DNA of 64,000 nucleotides, from NCBI RefSeq assembly GCF_010389155.1, contig NC_057769.1, positions 30,938,735-31,002,734 of the forward strand, read 5' to 3'. Each line of letters starts with the position of its first letter. Position 1 is the first letter of the stretch. The stretch is from Erigeron canadensis. Taxonomy: Eukaryota > Streptophyta > Magnoliopsida > Asterales > Asteraceae. The notes under the pieces were generated by a model. The model did no database searches and was not told the origin of the DNA. It saw only the letters and a list, made by a program, of their open reading frames with translations. A program made the translations under genes and the position numbers. Of this stretch, positions 47,564-56,212 are shown in pieces.

Positions 47564-49245
47564 TATATAAATGATAGATATAAATTGTAGATAGCAAAAA
47601 GTATTTCGGTTTGGCTTAGAACTATAATTGAATACATGAGTTTTAACTTCACGACTTCACGTAGTATGTCAATTCGATGAACATCTTAACAACTTTGTAC
47701 GGCGTAATCAACAAAAATAATGATAAAATCCCAATTGAAAACGAGTCAAGTATAGAATAAGTGAAAGTTTTCTCCTGATGACGAGTTTTTTTAACTAATC
47801 AAGTTGATCCCTATGATGCCAGATATCGAAGACGTACGACAATTTAACAGTAACATAAAATAGTAAGAGTAATTAAATATTTTAATGGGTTTTTTTTATT
47901 ATGAAGTGATTCATGTGATATGCTTAACATATATTGGCAAATACAAATACAAATAGAGGAATAAGATTATAATTATGGTGTACTTAGCTTAAGTATAAAA
48001 TACCCATATTTTAATATATATTAATCCATTAAAAACTACATGTGCCACAATAATTTATTCATTATACAATAAATGTTAACATATAAGTTTGTTAGATTAA
48101 CTAGATCTAAGTTATAGATAACAATCACACATTCCCTTTTTTCATATTTATACGAAGTTGTCCGGAGGCTCTAAGAATCATGATCAAAATATTCATGAAC
48201 GAATTGGTTATATCTACAATTGTAAATATTCGCTTTGTTAATTGTGAAATTATATGCTTAGCTAATTTATTCCACTTAATTATAAACATTTTTAGCTTCA
48301 TGCCTTCAACCCAATTATCTGTATACAGTTATCAAGTTTAATTGAAACATACTAAAAATTTGTTCCTGTTGCAATTTGCAAACATTTCGATCAACAGTCT
48401 GTTGGAAGCAACAAAAGTTATACGTGACCAAAATGGGATATAAAAGAAAATGAAGGATCCAAACTGTAATTAACATGAAGTTTAGGAGTAAGTGAAATAT
48501 TGAATCGTACGCCACTACGCCGTGCCGCTGTGGTGTGGTGGTTGAAACTTGAAAGGTCAAACTTTGACTTTATATCCGTGAATTACGTACAATACCTTGT
48601 TTTATTCGAGCGATTTTCTAAAAGCATGCCATAGTTTCCATTACTATAAATATTATATTGTCAACCATACAATATTTATATGTATACAATTTTTTTTATA
48701 CACTATGCAAATTGACAACTTATCAAACTAAATTGATCACATGACGTTTTTTTTTTTTTTTCATTTAGATAACTATTTATTGTTGAACAGCAAAAGAAGT
48801 TCGTATGATTCGTCCAATACTACTGTACGGAAGATTGCACCACGCCATAAAATAACGAAAAATGGTCGAATATGACGGAATCATAGTTTGGGTTGAAAGA
48901 TTTTTTTAATCTTGGTATGAAACTCTAGGTAAGTTAATGACGACTAGAGTTCATCCAAAAGAAAGTCTCAAAGTTTATATCTTATAGTTTCATAAATCAT
49001 TTTAAAGAGCCATGTTTATCTCTATTGAAAAAGATTTGCTTAGTTTTTGCTAAGAGTGCGTATGAGATTAGTGAAGAGAATTATAATTCAAAATAATATG
49101 TGTAAGTAATTATATAGTAAAAAATTAAAATTTAAAAAAGGTTTTTATAAATTTTGGGTTCTTAAAATATCCTTTCCCGGGTTTATCTTTGATGACGTAG
49201 TGAATTAGTAAATTAAATTGATGTCCTTTTTTAGATCCTCATCTT
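47564..49245. other. intergenic, no gene seen
   Basis: AT-rich. Short frames have no recognised domain. Confidence 0.55.
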
Positions 49246-49248
49246 TTA

Positions 49249-49899
49249 GGCGGGGGCAGAGTGGTCAGTGCGCGGGTTGGCGAGTTTATGGAGCCATACC
49301 GCCGGTATCACCACTGTCGGTGTCACAGGGTAAGCTCAACGGTTTGGTGGGAGGGTAATATACCCGCTACGCATAAATTGAGAGAGAAAGAGGGACATGA
49401 CCATTTGAAGGGGGGCCATCTCAAATATATAGTTTTCCTATTTTTTTTTATTAAAAAATCAGTGAATGCATACATATATATATATCGAAGGAGAGATCGA
49501 GGAAAAACTGAAAAAGGTAACATGAGGGGGGATTTCTCTTTTTTTTATTATTAATATTATTATTTTCAAAACAAACCCTATAATATTGATTAGTTGACGA
49601 TTCAGTTAGTTGTTTTTATAAATTGTAATTAGTTAATTAATGGAAATAAGTTTGTTTCTACTAATATTTAGATATATATCAATATATGTTATAAATAATT
49701 TGTTTTATTTAATTGATGAAATGACATGTTGTTAATTTAAAAGAAAAAGAAAAAAGATAAATTTGGAAGGGTTGAAAATTTATGGAGCGCTAATAAAAAT
49801 GATTGGGAAGGTTGGTTGGAAGGGTTGAAGTGAGTTGGGAGAATGTTATTGGTTGGATTTGGGAGGGTTGATAAATTTATAAAAACCACTCCGCCCCCC
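49249..49899. mobile_element. PIF/Harbinger-type MITE, 651 bp, TSD TTA
   Basis: Left GGCGGGGGCAGAGTGG and right (opposite strand) GGGGGGCGGAGTGG, flanked by TTA at 49246-49248 and 49900-49902. Open frames in the GC-rich left part are not supported as genes. Confidence 0.8.
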
Positions 49900-49902
49900 T
49901 TA

Positions 49903-50596
49903 CGACAGTAAAAAAGCTACTGCGTGTATTAGCTTTTTATTTTTTATTTCTTTTTAATTACGCAATAATTAGCTACTCTTTGAAAAATTAATTCGTCATT
50001 TATATACCGATGATATATGATTCATGGTTATCATTTTGAGTACTATCTCACAATTTAATATATTTTGTCATTCTTCTAAAATAATGTTGTTACTTAGTAA
50101 AAGTCATGTCGATATCCAACGCCGCATGTGGATATGTTCGCACCCATGTGGTTGTATAAGCAGCCGTACCTATAGTGCCGTACTTGACGGAGCTTTCGCT
50201 TTTTGTTTAATTAATCAAGTCGTCTTCGAACCTTTACTTGAATATTCGGCCACTAGGATTAGATTGTTTTATTTAATTACAGCTAGCTTTTTAAATTCAA
50301 TTAGTACGTTAGCGTTACTAATCAGTTAAGGAGTTTATAATTCGTATAAGTTTGGTGGTTAAAAGATGACAAATAACTAGTTTGATGCTTTGTATGCGTG
50401 AAATGTCATTGATGAGAAGCGAGATTGGTCGATTGTGCGGCTTAGACAAAGATTGTGTTTATATGTTATCTATATAATTATTAAAAGAATAGGAAATCGA
50501 ACGATTTTATAGCCTTTAACAACTCGAACCTATTTTATAAATTTGCCACATAAGATTACAACCTATGTGGCATTCTCATATATATATATATATATA
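49903..50596. other. intergenic, no gene seen
   Basis: AT-rich filler ending in a (TA)n tract. A 101-residue plus-strand frame at 50024-50329 has no recognised features. Confidence 0.5.
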
Positions 50597-50978
50597 AACA
50601 CTCCGGTGATAACACTCTTAAAATAAGAACAGTGAGAACACTTAAAAACATCATTTTGATACATTAAAAGTACATAAAGCTAACATAATGCATAACTAAT
50701 TATCATTATTTAAGTGTTGAACTACACATTGATCAGTCAAAATTGAAAAATCACGTTTTTTGTTGGATGCATCATTTTGATGAATATGCATCCAAGATGG
50801 ATGCACAAAACAAAAAACATGATTTTCTCGATTTTGACAGACCAATGTGGTTAAATAATTAAATAATGATAATTAGTTATACACTATGTTAGTTTTACGG
50901 ACTTTAATTGCATCAAAATGTAGTTTTTAAGTGTTTTTACCGTGTTTTTATTTTAAGGTTGTTCTTATTTGATTATCC
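50597..50978. mobile_element. palindromic MITE family A, copy 2 (inverted)
   Basis: Begins AACACTCCGGTGATAACACT and ends GTTGTTCTTATTTGATTATCC, the opposite order from the copies at 41764 and 53591. Shares TTATCATTATTTAAGTGTTG and the GATGCATC/GATGCA blocks. Confidence 0.85.
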
Positions 50979-50999
50979 TCCAATATATATATATATATA

Positions 51000-51130
51000 G
51001 GGAAGTGATAATCGTACCACAGATTTTGATGCATTTACCACACTGTAAATGTTTTATAGCATAGTGTACAAGTATGTAATGTATAACAGTAGTAAATTTA
51101 TCAAATTCTGTTGTACGGATATCATTTCTC
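51000..51130. mobile_element. MITE family B, short complete copy
   Basis: Left GGGAAGTGATAATCGTACCA, right (opposite strand) GAGAAATGATATCCGTACAA, ~130 bp. The arms continue with GATTTTGATGCATTTACCAC / GAATTTGATAAATTTACTAC. Related copies are at 54244-55132 (split) and 55168 onward. Confidence 0.75.
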
Positions 51131-51653
51131 ATATATATAAGGCGTGCGTCGGTTTCCATACGCGTCTCTTTTTTGGCGAAAATGGTCTATGTCGTTGAAC
51201 ACTCTTAGAATAAAGGTCCCCATCGTTAAAGACATTAAAAAGTTCTAACAATCGCTAACAAACGTTAAGTTTCGTTTGATGTTTAATGGGAATTACAATA
51301 ACTTCTGCAAATCAAGTTCTTTTCTCTAACAGGGAGTTAGATCATTTTCTCTAATGAGTGTAACTATCGTTAAATGCTATTTGAGTGTCTAACAAGAGTT
51401 ACAAATTAAAAGTTGTTGAAAATCATATCCTTTTCTCTAATGAGCATTAGGATATATAGTAATTGTGTTAAATTTAAAAAAAGAGCGTGAGTTTTCATCA
51501 TGGTTTTACGTTTTTATTTTTGCTTATACTTTTAACTAAAATTATCGTTTTTTTTAGTTGTTTTTGGCTTTTTACAATTGATTGTACAAAGTTAACATGA
51601 TATATGCGTCCATTTGTCTTTTAATTTCTACAACTATTTTTATGGTACTTTCC

Positions 51654-51859
51654 TTTTTTTTTTTTCTTAATCTTGTGTACCATTTGGTACCCATCATCCC
51701 TTCCCTGCAAAGTTATGATGCATGCGAAATGCCTCCACATGATACCCACAAAGTAATTGTGATAACCGTCTGAGACTAAGTTCAAACTCGTGACCTTTCG
51801 ATCTATACCTGTGGGCCCAGCTTCTAAGGCAGCAAGGTGGCCACTGAGCTATGCCCAAG
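51654..51859 (-). mobile_element. tRNA-derived SINE with flanking duplication
   Basis: On the minus strand the head reads GGGCATAGCTCAGTGGCC (A box) and GGTCACGAGTTTGAAC (B box), the body about 130 bp, the tail a run of about 12 A. Flanks match: GGAAAGTAACCA on the head side and GGAAAGTACCA after the tail, a target-site duplication with one extra A. A functional tRNA is excluded because the sequence cannot be closed into a 3' acceptor arm. Confidence 0.88.
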
Positions 51860-52109
51860 TGGTTACTTTCCATTTCTTTTGTGTTTCACATATAATAGTA
51901 TAATGTTAGTGTGTTTTTTTTCCTGCTCCAATATATATTTTTACTTTTTTTAATTAATCATATATAGCTGCTACATGATCAATATAACTATTAATACAAT
52001 TGATCATGTAAATGATTGTTATATCTTATGTTTGTATACGACAATATAAATTTAGACACGTTTAAACAAGAAACAAACAAAGCTGTCTCCTGCCAAAATA
52101 ATGTATCTG

Positions 52110-52157
52110 AAAGCAACGTTATGTCTCTCGGGGCAACACCCGAGTAACATAACTAGT
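52110..52157 (+). mobile_element. Helitron 3' terminus
   Basis: GCAACGTTATGTCTCTCGGG then hairpin CTCGGG-GCAACA-CCCGAG and TAACATAACTAGT followed by T, a typical plant Helitron 3' end. The 5' partner to the left was not identified. Confidence 0.7.
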
Positions 52158-52199
52158 TTAATCTAATTAATGTAAATAAAAGATCTAGATGTGTATATA

Positions 52200-52400
52200 T
52201 CTATACTTCTACAACAAAAAGAATAGACCCCTATGATGAAAGTTATATGGAGGGAAATGTTCAAAGTACCCTCTACGAAAAAACTTTCTCCATTGATTTT
52301 ATTTGTAGTCATTCATACACACGCAAACTTTCTCTCTTTCTTTCATTTGTACCCATGTTAATGGTATCCGCTGCAACGCGCGGATACCGTACCATGCTAG
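52200..52400 (+). mobile_element. short non-autonomous Helitron, ~200 bp
   Basis: 5' TCTATACTTCTACAAC and 3' CCGCTGCAACGCGCGGATACC...CATGCTAGT, with the hairpin ATCCGCTGCAACGCGCGGAT. It lies about 200 bp upstream of the TATA box of the zinc-finger gene. Confidence 0.65.
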
Positions 52401-52597
52401 TATGTGTAAAATAAAATAAATTGTGAAATCTAATTATTAACGATTAATTAATCCATTTAACGCACGAGTAATGTACATTTTGGCGCCTTTTCGAGAAACC
52501 GTTTGAAAAAACAGTTATTCAAACATCTTCTTTTCACCAATTAATAACCGCCATATGTGAGTGTCCGTACGCATAACCGTCACAACCGTACATAATC

Positions 52598-52605
52598 TAT
52601 ATATA
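52598..52605 (+). promoter_or_regulatory. TATA box of C2H2 gene
   Basis: CTATATATAC about 110 bp before the ATG. The leader that follows is C/A-rich (ACACACATAATCC, ATACACACATC), typical for a plant 5' UTR. Confidence 0.5.
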
Positions 52606-52715
52606 CATGTTCAATTTCCATCACCATATATTTTCTTACTCCCGAACACACATAATCCAAAAACCCGGCCTATACATACACACATCTATACGTATATCAT
52701 TCATATATAAAGGAA

Positions 52716-53129
52716 ATGGCACAAAAAGGTGGTAGCGGCAACAACGACAAGACACCCACTCGGCCCCCCATCATTGGTGGCCGGAATCCAACGCCACCAA
52801 GAACCCCCGGGGCCGAAACCCCAACACCCGCCACTCCACCGCCACAGCCCTCAACAACGTTGTCTATTGGGAGGGCAAGTACTTCTGGGGGCAAACGCCC
52901 CATGTCTTCTTGCATCTGTCCCGTTTGCGGCAAAGAAATGTACCATGAGAAAGCGCTAAACGGGCACATTCGATGGCATCCGCAAAAAGATCGTGACGCG
53001 GCGGCGGAAAGGGTGGCGAGGGCTTTAGCGTCGTCTGTGGCGGTGGTTCAAAACGAACAAGGGAACGCGTCGAAAAGGCATAAATTGCCTGATTTGAATT
53101 CTTCACCCCCGCCTGAAGACGAGGAGTGA
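52716..53129 (+). CDS. small single-C2H2 zinc-finger protein with EAR motif
   Basis: Predicted nuclear transcriptional regulator, 137 residues, intronless as usual for this plant class. Residues 1-60 are low complexity (Pro, Thr, Gly). One C2H2 finger is present, C68-x2-C71-x12-H84-x3-H88, with core EKALNGHIRWHP in place of the QALGGH box of classic plant C2H2 proteins. Basic and Ala-rich stretches follow (RVARAL, SKRHK, a likely nuclear localisation patch). The C-terminus has LPDLNSSPP, a DLN-type EAR repression motif, then an acidic end. Together these suggest a repressor; targets are unknown. The first ATG after the C/A-rich leader is chosen. AATAAATAAAAATG at about 53197-53210 could serve for polyadenylation. 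Codon use is GC-richer than its flanks, as expected for a real exon. Confidence 0.9.
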   Translation: MAQKGGSGNNDKTPTRPPIIGGRNPTPPRTPGAETPTPATPPPQPSTTLSIGRASTSGGKRPMSSCICPVCGKEMYHEKALNGHIRWHPQKDRDAAAERVARALASSVAVVQNEQGNASKRHKLPDLNSSPPPEDEE

Positions 53130-53590
53130 AGAAGATGGCCTTTTCGATTTAATTAGATTTTATATGTCCAGATATATCCATGCAAAATGTTTATTTTAAT
53201 AAATAAAAATGTGAAGACGTACATGTATATATACTCTTTGCCTTTAATTTGGATTTGGTTGATATTTATACATATTTAGTTTCTGTAGTATATATATTTT
53301 GTTTTCATTCTTCGATTCGTTATCGTTACTTCATGTATTATGATTGAATTGCTATCGAATTTGTGCATGCATATATACATTGCATGATGATTGTTAATTT
53401 TGTACTGGCCGGATGGATAAACGCAAACATCAGATTTGTGCATAAATGTTAACGTTTATTTTACTGTGAATTTAATTTAGTTTCTTTAAGATACTGTTAT
53501 AAATTATTGATGTATGTTTGTTTGAAATGCATTTTGGATCAACTTTTGTATCAACAGGAGACAATCATGTATGTGATATATATGCATATA

Positions 53591-53981
53591 GGGGGACAAT
53601 CAAATAAGAACAGTCTTAAAATAAGAACGGTGAGAACACTTAAAAAAATCATTTTGATGCATTAAAAGTCCATAAAACTAACATAGTGCATAACTAATTA
53701 TCATTATTTAAGTGTATAGCAACACATTGACCTGTCAAAATAAAAAAAATCATGTTTTTTGTTTTATGCATCCATCTTGGATGCATATTCTTCAAAGTGA
53801 TGCATCCATCAAAAAACGTGATTTTTTCGATTTTGACGGATCAATGTGTTGTTAAACACTTAAATGATGATAATTAGTTCTGCACTATGTTAGTTTTATG
53901 GACTTTTAATGCATCAAAATGATGTTTTTTAAGTGTTCTCACCGTTCTTATTTTAAGACTGTTCTCACCGGAGTGTTACCC
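53591..53981. mobile_element. palindromic MITE family A, copy 3, ~10-bp TSD
   Basis: Left GGGGGACAATCAAATAAGAA, right (opposite strand) GGGTAACACTCCGGTGAGAA. Flanks TATGCATATA (53581-53590) and TATGCATGTA (53982-53991) differ at one base, suggesting a 9-10-bp duplication as in Mutator-like elements. Internally almost fully palindromic. It is located 460 bp after the C2H2 gene. Confidence 0.85.
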
Positions 53982-54303
53982 TATGCATGTATATATATAT
54001 ATATATATGACAAAATTATCAATATGCATACATATATTATATGTAACATGAAATATATGCAAAACATATATTACATGAAATACATACATTAATTTAGGCA
54101 AATTCACATTACTAATTCGATCGGTGGCATTCATGTTACAATGTTAGTTTGGTGGAATGCATTGGATTTAAAGAAGTTTTGCAGATTGAATATTTGAAGT
54201 TTATTCATTGGTAGAAAAGTATATTGTGTTCCTTCATGTGGAGGGGAATGATATTTGTACCACATGTTTCAATAAATCTATCACATGCATTGCTTTAGTA
54301 ACT

Positions 54304-54335
<32 letters not shown>

Positions 54336-54516
54336 GGGAAGTGAGTATGGAGTTGTCCCCCATCTAAGCTTAGATGGAGAACTCCTCAAATTTGATTTTT
54401 ATAATCATGAATATCATGGGGGCCATGTATTTGTTTTAAATTCAAACAAATAATAAAATATTTTTATGTGAGGGGTTCCCCATTAGATGGGGAACAACCC
54501 CATACTCACTTTTCCC
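54336..54516. mobile_element. ~180-bp fold-back MITE nested in family B copy
   Basis: Left GGGAAGTGAGTATGGAGTTG and, on the opposite strand, right GGGAAAAGTGAGTATGGGGT; the arms continue through CCCCATCTAA. The interior is AT-rich. Flanked by (TA)n. Confidence 0.85.
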
Positions 54517-54528
54517 ATATATATATAC

Positions 54529-55042
54529 CAGAGAGAAGGTTCTTAAGGAGAGAAGGGAGAGAAAGTTTGTTTTTTATTTTTTTTAACTTGTTTTTTTGAT
54601 TTTTTTTTTTCTTTGTTTCACCTTTTTAGTCTTTTTTTTAATTAATTCAATCCATAGAAAAATTTTAAAAATAAATAAAAATTAAAAATTTCTAACCCGA
54701 GTTAGTGAGTTATACATGTAAGGGTACGGTACAGGCTTCGCCCTTAAAGATATTAATAAGGGGTAGCTGGTGGGAGTGATAAGTCATAGGGGTGATCGGT
54801 GATGGGGTGATCTACCTAACGGGCTTCGCCCTTAGTATTATGGCTCCGCCATAAGCCGAGAGGTTTCGCCTATAGCTTACGGGCTATGCCCTTTGAAAAA
54901 AAAATATTTTTAAAAAAATTTATATGAAATAAGTTAATTAAAGAAAGAATGAAAAAAGTGAAAAAAAATCAAAAAAGTTTAAAAAACAAGTTAAAAAAAA
55001 TAAAAAACAAACTTTCTCACTCTTCTCATTTGATCTCTATCC
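54529..55042. mobile_element. ~510-bp fold-back with GC-rich hairpin core
   Basis: Outer arms GAGAAAGTTTGTTTTTTATT pair with AATAAAAAACAAACTTTCTC. The core (about 54735-54895) has a series of small stems such as GGGCTTCGCCC, ATGGCTCCGCCAT and GGGCTATGCCC. The protein-like frames are by-products. Confidence 0.8.
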
Positions 55043-55167
55043 TATATATATATATATATATATATAGTGTATGTTTTAAATGTTATCTTGTGTGGTAGAT
55101 TTATTAAATTTGTGATATGAATATCATTTCCCTTTTGTGAAGGATGTTTACATTGTATATATTTTGG

Positions 55168-55320
55168 GAAGTGATATTCGTACAATTTATTTTGATGGAT
55201 GTACCACAACTGTGCATTACTGGCCATATTTTGCATTATTTCAATGATTTGACTCAAACTGTTAACTTGCAAATACAAGAAGATGAGAAGGGGTTGAGCA
55301 CTTCTTGACATCATGGGATC
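55168..55320. mobile_element. partial MITE family B copy
   Basis: GGGAAGTGATATTCGTACAA...GGATGTACCACAACTGTGCAT matches the left arm of the copies at 51000 and 54244. The right end was not found. Confidence 0.5.
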
Positions 55321-55459
55321 TTCCCTTTTTATTAGTTAATACATAATATGTAATCTTTGCTTGTTTTAGTTGTTAGATTACTAGTTATAGTTTTCTTGGA
55401 GTGGCATGTCAGTCTCTCTTTAGATGTTGCACTGATTATTAGTAAAGTTGAAAATAACG

Positions 55460-55966
55460 TTAGAAGATCTCTATCCATTTAAAACTCATATTTTTCAAGG
55501 GTTCTCCTATAGGAACACGCCCATTCGGCATAAACACCAAATACCCATCATACGTAAGTATATATTGATATTTTCCGTATGTTACTTTGACTTTTCTGAT
55601 CAAAGTTTTAATATGGGCGTATAATGGAATATACAATGCCTCCATTTTACATGTGAAATACGATAAGGAAGGCATTTGATTGGTTCTTTGGTTTCTTATA
55701 AAATATGAACAGTGGGAACTAATTTGACATTAAAGATGTTCAAATAATTAATTGTGAACGGTCAGTTGAAGAAAACAATAGTTGATTTAACCTTTTGGAA
55801 TAAAAAAAATATATATAAAAGTTGTGTTGATTGGAAGAAGTCGAGCACCCTCAAGCCCCTGACCAAATCCGCTGCTGAATATGGATTGCGCAAACAATGG
55901 TACCATCGGCATCAATTAGAGATCAGACTCGCCCATTGGTTAATGAAAAGCTACTATGCAGGCTGA
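55460..55966. other. two unassigned protein-like open frames
   Basis: Minus strand 55675-55460 encodes a stretch including TYGKYQYILTYDGYLVFMPN and GRVPIGEPLKN. Plus strand 55754-55966 encodes one including TKSAAEYGLRKQWYHRHQLE and RLAHWLMKSYYAG. Composition is more protein-like than the surrounding sequence, but I do not recognise either, and neither has a clear start, splice pattern or promoter. They may be remnants of captured or decayed genes, or chance. Confidence 0.3.
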
Positions 55967-56212
55967 ATTGCGGTCACTGCAGAAGATTTTGGTGAAAAGC
56001 TAATAGTAATCACCAAAAAAGCAGTACGTCTAGTTTTCTTGGTTATACTTAATTTATGAAAGAAAAATATTAAGATGAAGACGATATATATTATCTACTG
56101 ATATGATTGTCAACTAAGATTCAAGAAAGTACAATAAGAATATTCCCTGAGTAGCATTACTGGGAAAGAACATTCAAACAAAATCTGAGGTTTGAATATG
56201 CACAAAAATCTA

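Larger units (their letters stand above)
54244..55132. mobile_element. MITE family B copy, split by nested insertions
   Basis: The left half GGGAATGATATTTGTACCAC...AATAAATCTATCACATG (54244 to about 54303) and right half GTGTGGTAGATTTATTAAAT...GATATGAATATCATTTCCC (to 55132) are inverse arms of one MITE. Between them lie (TA)n tracts and two further fold-backs (54336-54516 and 54529-55042). Confidence 0.7.

Noticed and set aside
51775..51859. Possible tRNA gene
   Set aside because: A and B boxes are present but no acceptor stem or anticodon arm closes; A-tail and target duplication identify a SINE.
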